Shown: piece after piece, positions 9,234 through 19,500 of the stretch | How the letters are laid out: each line of letters starts with the position of its first letter | Numbering within the stretch: the first letter of the stretch is position 1 | Assembly: GCA_964553795.1 (NCBI GenBank) | Contig: CAZKMR010000012.1 | Span: 1-64,000, forward strand | From: JADLHS01 sp964553795 | GTDB lineage: Bacteria; Verrucomicrobiota; Verrucomicrobiia; Limisphaerales; JADLHS01 | DNA length: 64,000 nt | Reading direction: 5' to 3' | Position numbers and translations under genes: made by a program | The notes under the pieces: model-generated | The model's database searches: none | The model's input: only the letters and a program-made list of their open reading frames with translations | What the model was told of the DNA's origin: nothing

Positions 9234-10418
9234 GTGCCGCGTCAATCTCGTCAACGCCGCGATGCTTCGCTGCATCGCCCCGGTGCGCTGTTCATGTGGT
9301 TATTCGCGCTGCTCACCGCTGCCCTCGCCGGTTTTGTGGGCTGGAATTCGTATCAATCGAAATCCGCTCCGCCAATCAAATCAAAATCCGCACCGCTCCG
9401 TGTCGCCGCGGCTGTTCCGTCAGTTGCCAAAACCAATCCATCAGCGCCAAAGTCCGTTGCGCCGGCTCCGCTCACAAATCCGCCGGCCGCAACTGTAACG
9501 AATCTCGGGGTAGTGCCACCGCCAGTTGCTTCCGCAACTGCGGCGGAGATAAATGATTTTCCGCGGCCAGCGCAGGGCCCGCTGGAGATCCAAATTGCTT
9601 TGGCGCGCCGCGGCATTTCGCCGGGCTCAATCGACGGCGTTATGGGCGGCCAAACCCGCGCGGCGTTGGCAGCGTGGCAACGACAAGTGGGATTGGCCGT
9701 GACCGGCGAATTGGACGCAAACACCCGTGCGCAGTTGCAACTCGACACCCCGCCGTTGACGACTTATGCGGTTACGAGCAACGATTTGAGTCGCTTGCAA
9801 CCGATTCAGTCCACGTGGTTGGGAAAATCGCGCCAAAGCGCCCTGGACTACGAAACGATCCTTGAGTTGGTCGCGGAACGCGGTTGCGCGTCGCCGACCT
9901 TGGTGCGGAAATTGAATCCCGCAGTGAATTGGACAAACGTGAGCGTCGGCGCGGTTTTGACGATTCCGGCGGTGGAAGTTCCCGCGATGAAAACCAAGGC
10001 CGCGTTCGTGGTCATCAGCCTTGCAGCGCGCCAACTCCAGGCTTTCGATGGGGAAACAAATTTATTGGTTCATTTTCCCTGCAGCATCGCGGCGCGCGTG
10101 GAGAAACGTCCGGCGGGCGAACTGCGCGTCGTCGCGGTTGCGCCAAATCCGGATTACACGTTCAATCCCGAAGTTTTTCCCGAGTCTCCGGAAGCGCAGC
10201 AGTTGCGCACCAAACTCATCCTGCCGCCCGGGCCAAATAATCCGGTCGGCACGGCCTGGATCAGTCTCGATAAACCCGGCTATGGCATTCACGGCACGCC
10301 GAGTCCGGAGCAAGTAGGGCGCACCGAATCGCATGGCTGCTTCCGACTCGCCAATTGGAATGCCGAGTATCTTTTGAAACTGGTCTGGATCGGTATGCCG
10401 GTTCGGGTTGAGCCCTGA
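9234..10418 (+). CDS. L,D-transpeptidase (YkuD) with a peptidoglycan-binding domain
   Basis: The order is a short basic N-terminus, one membrane anchor or signal helix (WLFALLTAALAGFVGW), a Pro/Ala-rich linker, a PG_binding_1 domain (IQIALARRGISPGSIDGVMG to GELDANTRAQL), a LysM-like segment (VRKLNPAVNWTNVSVGAVL), and a C-terminal YkuD domain. The catalytic motif HGTPSPEQVGRTESHGCFRL has its nucleophile at about C369. The enzyme would form 3-3 peptidoglycan cross-links or attach proteins to the wall in the periplasm. The start is uncertain: TTG 9192, GTG 9234 and ATG 9294 are all in frame, and none has a clear ribosome binding site. GTG 9234 keeps the basic region before the membrane helix. 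Confidence 0.87.
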   Translation: MPRQSRQRRDASLHRPGALFMWLFALLTAALAGFVGWNSYQSKSAPPIKSKSAPLRVAAAVPSVAKTNPSAPKSVAPAPLTNPPAATVTNLGVVPPPVASATAAEINDFPRPAQGPLEIQIALARRGISPGSIDGVMGGQTRAALAAWQRQVGLAVTGELDANTRAQLQLDTPPLTTYAVTSNDLSRLQPIQSTWLGKSRQSALDYETILELVAERGCASPTLVRKLNPAVNWTNVSVGAVLTIPAVEVPAMKTKAAFVVISLAARQLQAFDGETNLLVHFPCSIAARVEKRPAGELRVVAVAPNPDYTFNPEVFPESPEAQQLRTKLILPPGPNNPVGTAWISLDKPGYGIHGTPSPEQVGRTESHGCFRLANWNAEYLLKLVWIGMPVRVEP

Positions 10419-10451
10419 GTCGCGAAGCGAGCCATTCGGACCAGGCAAATT

Positions 10452-12535
10452 TCAATCTGGCTGAATCCAATTCGAGTAAGCCCGTTCGCCAAAATACTCG
10501 TAGCCGCGATTTTCATGCGGCGTTCCCATCAGCATCGTGTGAATGAAACCGTTTCGGTCCACCTGAACGGTGTGCAAGATTTTCTTTTCAGGATTTTCTT
10601 TGAGCAGGAATTGAATCCGTCCGTTGGCCGCAAGGTGCGTTTGCAGGCCGGCGCTGTCGGTGGTGCTGGAAAAACTGAACTCTCGTTTTAGATCGTTCAG
10701 CATCGCGTGACTGCGTCCCCACGTGCCGCCGCGTTCGCTGACAAACGTTTTTCCGTCGAGCAAGGCGATGGAGTCGTGATAAGCGAGCACGCAGAGTTTA
10801 TTTTCGTCAGAGGCTTTCAACCAACGAACCAGCTTGGCGAGATGGTTCGTCGTTTCGTACGCGTAATTGCTGTCGAGAAAAGCGATGCGTTTCACGTCGG
10901 GCGGAATCTGAGGAAGCGCGTCGAGGTAGCCGAAAGTTAATCTTCCGCCGCCGCTGTGGCCGGTTAGAACAATCTCCTGTTGGTAGTCGCGAAAGATATC
11001 GCGCACGGTGTCGAGCATCGCGGGAATCCCGGCGTGACCGTGTTCGCGTACCCATGCGGGCCAACTCTTGAGCGAGTTTTCGAGATAGGCGACGACGATG
11101 GTTTCGTTGGTAAGCGAGTTGCGGAGAAACCGCGTTTGCGCGCCGATGTGTTGGATGTTGAAGTGCCAATCGTCGCCGGGCTGCATTTGTTTGCCGATCG
11201 TCCACTCGATGGTGTTCCCGTTCGGGAGCGCGAAGAAAATGAGCTTAACGATTTTGTTGGTTGAAAAGGAATCTGCCGCTGGCGTGTTCACCAACACGCG
11301 AACGCCGTTTGGCAAATTCATTTGGCGCGTCAGTTCGCCAAAGTGTTTGCTGGCCTCGAAATCTTGCGGCCAGCGGAGAGTTTCCCGCGGTGCTGGCGAG
11401 GGAGATAAAAGGTTGGTGGGATAACGCGGTGCGGTGATAACGCCTTCATCGCTGAGCAGCGCACAGAGATTCGGGTCGGCGAGAATCGCGGCGACATTCG
11501 TCGGTTGACCGTTGAGCAGCATCTGCTGCGATACGAGGCGAATGCCGTGGCTGTAATCCACCCATGCGGCGGTGTGGCCGAGGTAAAGCGGTTGAATCGC
11601 AACCCCGTTGGTGCGATGCCAGCCGTAGATTGCGACTTTGTTCAGCGTCGTGGCAAGTCGAGCACTGAGGACTACATCCTTTTTGTGGCCGGCGGTGAGT
11701 GCCGTTGGCGATTTGGCAGTGGCGAGAAGTTGTGTTTGGACGATGCGGTTGTGTTGGAGAAACACGGGTACGGTCGTCATCCGCGCATCGGGTGGGAGCG
11801 GGTGCGGTGGCAATTTGATTTCCGCGGCGGCGTAAATTGCATCCACCATCTTGCGCGTCGGCAAAAGGCAATCAGTCGCATCGGCGATGCGTTGCGCGGT
11901 TTCAGGCGCCATCGGCATGAGCACATAATCGTCGTCGTTGCCGAGCGCTAGATAATTGGGCGTCACGTAAAAAGTCGCGACGTTGGTTTGCTCCGCACTC
12001 TCATTGGTGAGCGTGACGGGACAAAGCTTCCGCAGAAACTCCGGTGCATTCCCAGCCAGGAACTGCGAGCGGATGAAGTCGTCGCGTTCGATCAGATTGT
12101 TGGTGAGGAAGGAGGCGCTGTTGGTCGTGAGTTGTGAGACGGACAAAGCAGCGGCGGAGCGGGGCGGGAGAGAAAGAGTTGGGGCGGCAAAGGAGGAATG
12201 ACACCAGCAGGTCAGCAAGACAAGCCCCAGTAAAAAGCGGCGGTGAACNNNNNNNNNNNNNNNNNNNNNNNNNNNNNNNNNNNNNNNNNNNNNNNNNNNN
12301 NNNNNNNNNNNNNNNNNNNNNNNNNNNNNNNNNNNNNNNNNNNNNNNNAGGAATGACACCAGCAGGTCAGCAAGACAAGCCCCAGTAAAAAGCGGCGGTG
12401 AACCCGCCGCAGTCCAGACGCTTCGCGAGGTTTATTGATTTTGGAAAGTCGCGTCCGCGTTTGGACTGCGGTGGCTTTAGCACCGCTTTGGGGCGGGACG
12501 GTGGAATCACGCCTTGAATGTCGGAAAATCTTCAC
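10452..12535 (-). CDS. secreted two-domain alpha/beta-hydrolase-like protein, interrupted by an assembly gap
   Basis: After removing the 155-bp duplication and gap, the frame is continuous (up to about 642 residues). A signal peptide (RRFLLGLVLLTCWCHSSFAA) precedes about 280 residues of an uncharacterised domain with GNDDDYVLMPM, VAIYGWHR and WVDYSHGIRLV. The C-terminal half has a nucleophile elbow LTGHSGGGRLTFGYLDAL and a late-domain HDS/H pattern typical of serine hydrolases. The substrate is unknown. The start is uncertain: the GTG at 12533-12535 is the farthest in-frame start, but the codons upstream of the signal peptide lie in palindromic repeat DNA (12387-12490), so the true start may be a non-ATG codon near 12420. 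Confidence 0.7.
12249..12348. other. assembly gap (100 N) with a 55-bp flanking duplication
   Basis: Bases 12194-12248 recur exactly at 12349-12403. Collapsing 155 bp restores the frame of the hydrolase gene that crosses it. Confidence 0.95.
12387..12490. repeat. nested palindromic (REP-like) element
   Basis: Outer arms 12407-12421 and 12457-12471 pair at 14 of 15 positions (ccgcagtccagacgc). Smaller hairpins flank them: a gcggcgg/ccgccgc stem around 12391-12410 and gcggtg/caccgc after 12468. The left hairpin encodes the basic N-terminal residues (LRRVHRR) of the hydrolase signal peptide on the minus strand. Confidence 0.65.
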
Positions 12536-12545
12536 ATCTCAAGTT

Positions 12546-12978
12546 GTGCCGACGTGGCGGGATTGGCGTTTGAGACTGGTGGCGGTTGTCGCGCTGCGAC
12601 AACCCCGTCGCGTGCAGCGACGGAAGGTGTGTGAAAGCGATGGTGCAGGGAAAGCTGTTGCGCCGCTGCACGCGGCGCTAATCGTCGCAGCGCGACGATT
12701 GCTACCTCTCATGGATGCGAGCGGACGCATGGCTTGATCAGGTCGTGCCGACGTGGCGGGATTGGCGTTTGAGACTGGTAGGGGTTGTCGCGCTGCGACA
12801 ACCCCGTCGCGTGCAGCGACGGAATGCTTGTGCAAGTAACGCTGCTGAGGAGGGTGTTGCGCCGCTGTACGCGGCGCTAATCGTCGCAGCGCGACGATTG
12901 CTACCTCTCATGGCTGCGAGCGAACGCATGACTTGGTCAGGTCGTGCCGACGTGTCGTGATTGGCGTTTGAGTCCGGT
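12546..12978. repeat. 199-bp tandem repeat, two full units plus a partial third, four hairpins per unit
   Basis: The sequence gtgccgacgtggcgggattg starts at 12546 and again at 12745, and a diverged copy starts at 12944, giving an exact 199-bp period. Unit 1 contains four stem-loops: 12585-12603 (8-bp stem), 12605-12623 (7-bp), 12660-12678 (7-bp) and 12681-12699 (8-bp). Unit 2 has the same four. The third, partial copy runs into the 3' end of the radical SAM gene and encodes its last residues and stop codon. ORFs that cross this block on either strand are probably not genes. The block fills the otherwise gene-free stretch 12536-12936. Confidence 0.88.
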
Positions 12979-14526
12979 GGCCTGCGGCGTGGTCGAGCGC
13001 TTCGGCGCGTCGGGAATGTGCGCGGCGAGGAAACCGGGTTTGTCCTTGCGCCCGGCGCGTTGGTAATCGCGCCACAAAGTTTCGGCGGCCACGCGCGCAT
13101 CGAGTTTCACTTCGCTGATTAGATATTCGAGCAGCAATTCCATCAGGCGATTCAACGCAATGCTGTCGGTGCGTTGCGTGCGTGCGTAGAGCCAATCGCT
13201 CCAGCGCAGAAACGCGGCGAACGGCGAGGCTGCGTTGCTCCAAATGAGCGGCGTGGTTTCGACGAAGTTGCCGCTGTTGCCGACCATGTCCCAATACTTT
13301 GCAAAGCGACGCAAGCGTTGCATCGTCGCGAAATCAATCAGCTTGGTTTGAAGAATTTCGTAGGGCGGCAGCGGGTGATAAACCATTTGCCATTCGGTGT
13401 CGTGTCGCACGATGGGCGTGCCGCGGAGTCGCTTGAGAATGCCGACTTGAATTTCCTGCGGACGCAATGCGATGAGTTGGTCGAAGCCCGCGCCAAAGCT
13501 CGCGAGGTCTTCGCCGGGTAAGCCGACGATGAGATCAGCGTGAACGTGAACGCCGGTGTTGGCGCGCAACCACGTAAGGTTGTCATTGAGCTTGGGGTAA
13601 TCCTGGCGGCGACTGATGAGTTTGCCGACGGCGGGATTGAAGGTTTGAATGCCGACTTCGAATTGCACCGTTCCGGGCGGGAATTTGGCGATGGTTTCGC
13701 GCAAGGCTTCCGGGAGACGATCGGGAATCATTTCGAAATGATAGAAATTTCCTGGCTGATGGCGCGCGAGAAAGAATTCCAGAATCGCGCGGCTGGTGTT
13801 GAGATTCAGATTGAACGTGCGATCCACAAATTTGAATTGGCGCACGCCGCGGTCGAGCAACGTTTGCATCGCGGCCAGGAACAACTCCAGATTTACCGCG
13901 CGCACGGGGACATCGAGCGAGGATAAACAAAATTCGCAGGTGAACGGACAACCGCGTGAGGCTTCAACGTAGATGACGCGATGCGCGATGTCTTTGGCGT
14001 CGTAGAATTCGTAGGGCAGGGCGAGGCGCGAGAAATCGGGCAGTTCGGCGGGGATGATTTTGGGGAGGGACAGCGCGCCAGCCTCTAGTATGGCAGTTCG
14101 GGGGATGGCAATGCCGTCGAGCCGATCTGGAGATCGGCGCTCCAACAGAGCGGCACACACCTCCGCGAATTTCAAATCGGCTTCGCCGGTGATGACGTGA
14201 TTAGCCAGACGCACGATTTCCTGCTTATCAGTTTCAAAACTGACTTCCGGGCCGCCGAGAATGACGATGACTTCCGGGCGAATGCGTCTGATGGCGGCGA
14301 GGACTTCGGTGGTTTCGGCGACGTTCCAGATGTAAACACCGAGACCGATGAGTGTCGGATTCTGCGCGAGGAGAATTTCCGCGATGTCGAGCGGACGTTG
14401 ATTGATGTCGAACTCCAACAAGCTCGCGCGTGACTTCAGTTCGCCGAGATTGGCGAGCAAGTAGCGCAAGCCGAACGACGCGTGAATATATTTCGCGTTG
14501 AGCGTGCTGAGAACGATGTCCGACAT
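12937..14526 (-). CDS. B12-binding-domain radical SAM protein
   Basis: The 529-residue protein starts MSDIVLSTLNAKYIHASFG. Residues 1-130 form a cobalamin-binding-like Rossmann domain (LIGLGVYIWN, VILGGPEVSFE). The radical SAM core has CPFTCEFC (CxxxCxxC, near residue 190-200) for the 4Fe-4S cluster, then FVDRTFNLN and FEVGIQTFNPAV strands. The C-terminal portion (from about residue 360) matches the extension typical of this family. It would use S-adenosylmethionine and possibly cobalamin for a radical reaction; the substrate is unknown. The C-terminal 15 or so residues (ATGLKRQSRHVGTT, stop) are translated from the third copy of the 199-bp repeat, so the native C-terminus may have been replaced. 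Confidence 0.87.
   Translation of the reverse strand: MSDIVLSTLNAKYIHASFGLRYLLANLGELKSRASLLEFDINQRPLDIAEILLAQNPTLIGLGVYIWNVAETTEVLAAIRRIRPEVIVILGGPEVSFETDKQEIVRLANHVITGEADLKFAEVCAALLERRSPDRLDGIAIPRTAILEAGALSLPKIIPAELPDFSRLALPYEFYDAKDIAHRVIYVEASRGCPFTCEFCLSSLDVPVRAVNLELFLAAMQTLLDRGVRQFKFVDRTFNLNLNTSRAILEFFLARHQPGNFYHFEMIPDRLPEALRETIAKFPPGTVQFEVGIQTFNPAVGKLISRRQDYPKLNDNLTWLRANTGVHVHADLIVGLPGEDLASFGAGFDQLIALRPQEIQVGILKRLRGTPIVRHDTEWQMVYHPLPPYEILQTKLIDFATMQRLRRFAKYWDMVGNSGNFVETTPLIWSNAASPFAAFLRWSDWLYARTQRTDSIALNRLMELLLEYLISEVKLDARVAAETLWRDYQRAGRKDKPGFLAAHIPDAPKRSTTPQATGLKRQSRHVGTT
14121..14138. repeat. perfect 8-bp palindrome inside the radical SAM gene
   Basis: gccgatct, a 2-nt loop (gg) and agatcggc form a perfect hairpin within coding sequence for LLERRSPDRLDG. 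The flanking gagc/gcgctc extends the symmetry imperfectly. It may be a trace of a short palindromic element in frame, or chance. Confidence 0.4.
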
Positions 14527-14601
14527 CGGCGCGAACCTACCAGTTTCCGCCGGGCAGGCAAAGTCTGGCCTTTGGTCCGCGAGACGCGGCGGGGCCGAAG
14601 T

Positions 14602-15528
14602 TTATTTGTTGGTCGCCTCGAATGTCGCGAGCAACGGGCGATGGTCCGAGCCAATGCCCCAGTTGGCGATGGTGGGAATGTAAGTTTCGGTTTTGTCCCA
14701 TTCTTTGGCCATGCCCGGACTCAGCATCAAGTAATCAATGCGCGAATAGGAATCTTCGACGCCGTAGTAATGCGTCCAGGCGTCGTTGCGCGGGAAATAA
14801 TTCGGATTGGCGGGATTGGGTTGGTTGTCGCCGTTGCGCGTAGCGGGGCGGGTATCCACGAGTTTGGTGCGCCCGCGCCCGACGATTTCCTTAACGCCCT
14901 TGGTATTGTAGGTGTCGTTGAAATCGCCGAGCACGACGAGATTCGCCTCCGGGTTTTGCGCGAGATGTTTGTCCACGATGCCGCGCAGAATTTTGGCTTC
15001 CTCGTGGCGGAGTTCGGCTTCGTCCGCATCGGGAATGGGGCGGCGGGATTTTAGGTGCGCGCCGATAAGGGTGAATTGGTATTGCTCGTTGACCTTGATA
15101 TCGACTTCAACGAAGCCGCGACTGACCTGGAAGCGTTTGCCATTGAGGAGAAAGTTCGCGTTTGTGTGCGGTCGCCGGGCGACGATGGGAAACTTACTCA
15201 AGACCGCAACGTGAATGTTCGTGTCGAAGCCGCGCACGTGTTCGTAGTAGGGAAGGTCAAGGCCTTCCTTTTTGAGGGAGTCGCGCAGTTCGAGCAAGGC
15301 GCTGACCTGGCCCATTTCTTCGAGGGCGAGGACGTCGGGCTTCATGGCGAGAATGGTTTCGCGGACCTTGGCTTTGGCGGCGTCGGATTTGGCGTTGCGC
15401 CGGGTTTCGGTGGGTTGATCGAGATAATTTTCGACGTTGTAGGTGGCGACGCGAAAGGTTTCGGCGCGAGCAACGACCAAAAGGAACAAAGCCGCCAGCG
15501 ACAGCAGGTGGATTTTTAGAATTCGCAT
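14602..15528 (-). CDS. secreted endonuclease/exonuclease/phosphatase-family protein
   Basis: The 308-residue protein has a signal peptide (MRILKIHLLSLAALFLLVVARA) and the fold's signature segments: VATYNVENYL, LALEEMGQ (metal-binding Glu), ANLVVLGDFNDTYN (catalytic Asp/Asn) and GSDHRPLLATF (the conserved SDH). The superfamily cleaves phosphodiester bonds in nucleic acids or phosphate esters in lipids and sugars. The signal peptide suggests an exported nuclease or phosphatase, perhaps for nutrient scavenging. The start was placed at ATG 15526-15528, directly before the signal peptide; the open frame to 15819 overlaps the divergent folE2. Confidence 0.85.
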   Translation of the reverse strand: MRILKIHLLSLAALFLLVVARAETFRVATYNVENYLDQPTETRRNAKSDAAKAKVRETILAMKPDVLALEEMGQVSALLELRDSLKKEGLDLPYYEHVRGFDTNIHVAVLSKFPIVARRPHTNANFLLNGKRFQVSRGFVEVDIKVNEQYQFTLIGAHLKSRRPIPDADEAELRHEEAKILRGIVDKHLAQNPEANLVVLGDFNDTYNTKGVKEIVGRGRTKLVDTRPATRNGDNQPNPANPNYFPRNDAWTHYYGVEDSYSRIDYLMLSPGMAKEWDKTETYIPTIANWGIGSDHRPLLATFEATNK

Positions 15529-15666
15529 GGCAGGGAGATAGACAGGCGCGGCGCGTAAGTCAAATCGGATGGCGGGAGAAATTGGCGGGAGAAATCGGCG
15601 CAGTTTCGGCCGAACCGGACCGGAATTGCTTTTTGCAAAACGGATGTGGCTTGCTAAGATGGGCTC

Positions 15667-16476
15667 ATGAGTCGAACCAGTGTTATTGAACCGACGAAAC
15701 GCGCGAAATTGCAGGACAAGCAAAGCGAACGCGATCATCGGGAGTTGCGCATCGACAAAGTGGGCGTGCGCGGGCTGCGCTTTCCCATCCAGGTGCGGGA
15801 CAAGGCGCATGCGGTGCAAAACACGGTGGCGACGATTGGGTTATTCGTGGATTTACCCAAGGAATTCAAGGGCACGCACATGAGCCGGTTTGTCGAGGTG
15901 TTGAACGCGCACGGCGAAGTGATCCACGTCGAAAACATCCAGGACATTTTGATGGCGTTGCAACAAAAGCTGCATGCGGCGACGTCACATCTGGAAATGG
16001 AGTTTCCCTACTTCATGTCGAAAAAAGCCCCGGTGTCCGGCAAGGAAAGCCTGATGGATTACACGGCGCGGTTCGAGGCCTGGGCGTGCAAACAGGAAAT
16101 CGACTTCGTGCTCACGGTCAAAGCCAACGTCACTACGTTGTGTCCGTGTTCCAAAGCCATCAGCGCGAATGGCGCGCATAATCAACGCGGCGAAGTGACG
16201 GTGCAGGTGCGGTTTCGCAAGCCCATCTGGATTGAGGATTTGATTGCCATCATCGAAAGCTCGGCCAGTTCCGAGTTGTACGCGTTGTTGAAGCGGGAAG
16301 ATGAGAAGCACGTGACGGAACGTGCTTATGACAATCCGGTGTTCGTGGAAGACCTCGTGCGGAATGTAGCCTTGAAGCTTAATGCTCATCCCGACGTGAC
16401 GTGGTACAAAGTGGAAGCCGAGAATTACGAGAGCATTCACAACCACAACGCGTACGCTTCGATTGAAAAAGGCTAA
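15667..16476 (+). CDS. folE2: GTP cyclohydrolase FolE2 (type IB)
   Basis: The 269-residue protein matches the FolE2/MptA family over its whole length. LRIDKVGVRGLRFPIQVRDK is near the N-terminus, TTLCPCSKAIS (C159, C161) and GAHNQRGEV are in the middle, and VEAENYESIHNHNAYASIE is at the C-terminus; the Cys and the late Glu/His residues are the family's metal-site and catalytic residues. The enzyme converts GTP to 7,8-dihydroneopterin triphosphate, the first step of folate (and of queuosine-precursor) synthesis, and is often used when zinc is scarce. ATG 15667 is the only sensible start. A weak hairpin follows at 16519. Confidence 0.95.
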   Translation: MSRTSVIEPTKRAKLQDKQSERDHRELRIDKVGVRGLRFPIQVRDKAHAVQNTVATIGLFVDLPKEFKGTHMSRFVEVLNAHGEVIHVENIQDILMALQQKLHAATSHLEMEFPYFMSKKAPVSGKESLMDYTARFEAWACKQEIDFVLTVKANVTTLCPCSKAISANGAHNQRGEVTVQVRFRKPIWIEDLIAIIESSASSELYALLKREDEKHVTERAYDNPVFVEDLVRNVALKLNAHPDVTWYKVEAENYESIHNHNAYASIEKG

Positions 16477-16518
16477 GTACTGGCCGCCTCACCAACCGCA
16501 GTTCGCGTTCTGTGTTTT

Positions 16519-16541
16519 GTGCCGTGCGAGGCACTTTTCTT
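16519..16541 (+). terminator. weak intrinsic terminator candidate after folE2
   Basis: gtgcc (16519-16523), a 6-nt loop and ggcac (16530-16534) are followed by ttttctt. The stem is only 5 bp. It lies between folE2 and the sensor kinase. Confidence 0.4.
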
Positions 16542-16580
16542 ATTCTTGTTTTTCCGCGCGCCGCTAGGCAGGGTAATCCT

Positions 16581-19500
16581 GTGAATTCACCTCGCCCTCG
16601 TTGTTGGTGCCGTTTGTCGCGGGCGGGGGTGGTGTGGTTGCTGGTCGGTTTGCTCCTCTTTCCCGGTTTCCTTCGTGCCGTGACGGCCAGTTCCGGGGAT
16701 TATTTGATTGATGTCACGACGGGAGAGAAGGGTTTGCCGAACAGTTCCGTGACGGCCATCGCGCAGACGCCCGACGGTTATCTTTGGGTGGGCACTTACA
16801 ATGGACTGGCGCGGTTCGACGGCGAACGCTTCGTCAATTTTTATCCGAACACCGCGCCGGGATTGCGCAATGCCCGCATTCGCCGGCTCTATGTCGAGCG
16901 CGACGGGACGTTGTGGATTTGCGCGCACGACGGCTCGATCAGTTTTTATCGCGGCGGAACTTTCACGTTGGCCTGGCCGGGTGAGGGCGTGGCGGATTCC
17001 TCGCCCACGCTGATTTCGATGCGAGGCAACCAACCGATGTTCATGTTGCGCACCGGGGAATTCATCCGGTGGCGGGGCGGCGCAGGCACGAATCAGTGGG
17101 AAATCCTGCGGTCGCCGGGCGCGAGCCCCGGGCAGAATGTGGCGGAGGATCGGGATGGCACGATTTGGAGTTGTGGGCGTGACCAGAGAATTTTTCGGTT
17201 GCGTGGCAGCACCTTTGAACCGCTGCCCGGCAATGGCGGATTGGAGGGAAACCTCAACGTGTTGACGGCCGACCGCGACGGGCGCGTTTGGGTGGGAACG
17301 GATCGGGGCATCGCGGTGTGGGCGGGAGCGCAGTTCGAGCGCATGACGCCCACCAACGGCGAGCCGGTGTTGCAGGTGCGATTTTTGCGGGTGACCAGTG
17401 GGGGCGACGTGTGGTGCATTGCGAATGACCGCGTGCGCAAGGCGCGGGGCCGGGAGTGGGTGTTTGAAATCGAAGCGGCGCGGGATCTGTTTACCGGTTG
17501 GCGCGAGCGCACCGGGTTGCACGAGGATTCCAAGGGTGGCATCTGGCTCTACGACTACGGCCGCGGTCTCTTCCATGTGCGCCCCGATGGCCGGGTGCGG
17601 CAGTTGACAACGGAGGAAAATTTCCCGGGCGAACGCGTCGATTCGTTTCTGGAAGACCGGGAGGGCAACATCTGGGCGGGGGTGGATCGCGGCGGACTGG
17701 TGCGGATTCGCGAGAAGCGCTTCACCGTGCTGAAACCGCCGGGGGTTTCAACCGCACCCGCGGCGGTGAGCGTGACTGAAGATGCGGACGGAGCGATTTG
17801 GATTGGAACCTTCGGCGGCGGGTTGCATCGCTGGTGGCACAACGAGTGGCAGGTGTTCACGTTGCCGGGCGGCACGCGGCGCGGTTTTGTGTTCAGCGTG
17901 TTTCCGGATGCGAATGGCCGCTTGTGGACCAGCGCGGGCGACGAAGATTTGTATTACGGAAGCGGGGGTAATTTCACGCCGTTCACTCCGGCGATTCATG
18001 GGGTGAAAGCATTGCTGCGGGCGCGGGATGGTCGCGTGTGGATTGGAACGAAGAGTGGGTTGGGGGTAATCAGTGCCGGACAGTTCCGCCAGTTTTTTCC
18101 GGATCAAGACGGTGTCGCGCGCACCGATGTGCGTTCACTGGCTGAAGATGCGGAGGGAAATATCTGGGTTGGGGCGGGCGACGGCGTCTTGACGCGAGTC
18201 GCGGCAACGGGAGTGACCACGTTTCGCGCCCCGGACGCGTGGGGCAATCAGCCAATCTGGTCGCTGTTGGCCGACACCAACGGGGTGTTATGGCTGGGCA
18301 CCTTTCGCGGGGGTTTGGTGCGGTTTCAAAATGGAAACTTTACCCGCTACATGACCAAGGACGGGCTGCCGGACGACGTGATTTCGCAAATTCTGGAGGA
18401 TGATGCCGGGCGGTTGTGGCTCGGATCAAAGCAGGGAATTTTTCACGCGAACAAAAGTGAGTTGCACGCCTTTGCCGCCCAGCAGGTGGAGACGATCAAT
18501 TGCACGGCATACGGGCGCTATGATGGGTTGCCGTCGCTGGAATGCTCCGACCAATATCAACCGGCGGCGTGGCGCACGCATGACGGACGATTGTTGTTCA
18601 CGACGTTGAAAGGGGTGGTGTCGGTGAGTCCGGGGGAAGTGACGGTGAATACCTTGCCACCGCCGGTGCTGATCGAAAGCGCGGTGGTGGACGGCGTGGA
18701 ACAGGAACTGGAATCATTGGCGGCCAACCAGCGCGCCGACGGGACGCGATTGCGGCTCGCCCCGGGCACGCAGCAAATTCGCATTCACTTCACGGGATTG
18801 AGCTTCGTGTCGCCGGATCGCGTGCGATTCAAATACAAACTCGAAGGCTTGGATCGGCAGTGGACCGAACCCAGCACGCTGCGTTCGGCGCAATACAACG
18901 TGCTGCCGCCGGGCGAATATCGTTTCCTGGTCCAGGCTTGCAACAACGACGGCGTGTGGAATGAACAGGCCGCGTCCCTGGCGTTGGTGGTTTTACCGCA
19001 TTTTTACGAAACCTGGACGTTCAAGGTGCTGGCGGTTTTGTCCGGAGTGGGCGTGGTGATTTTTGCCGTGCGCCGGGTTTACGTGCGCCGGTATCGCCGG
19101 AAACTGGAACAAGTCGAACGGCAACGCGCCATCGAACGGGATCGCGCGCGCATCGCCAAAGACATCCATGACGATCTGGGGGCGGGCTTGACGCACATTG
19201 CGCTGTTGAGCGAACTGGCGCGCCGCGACACGCCGCAGGCACTGCCCGATCACGTGAATCAAATTTCCGACATGGCCCGCGAACTGACTCGCAACATGGA
19301 CGAAATCGTGTGGGCGGTGGACCCGCAGAACGACACGCTCGACAGCCTCATCACTTACGTCAGCAAATTTGCGCAGGATTATTTGGGCGTGGCGAATATC
19401 CGCTGTCGCCTGGATGTGCCGGCGGAATTGCCGCCGCACGTGTTGCCGGCGGAAGTGCGACACAATCTATTCCTCGCGCTGAAGGAAGCGATGAACAATG

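Noticed and set aside
12546..12978. CRISPR array.
   Set aside because: The 199-bp units are near-identical over their length, with no short repeats and unique spacers, and no cas gene is present.
12435..13100. Several 80-120 codon open frames on both strands across the tandem repeat.
   Set aside because: They follow the 199-bp repeat and its hairpins; codon content is repeat-derived and no family is recognised.
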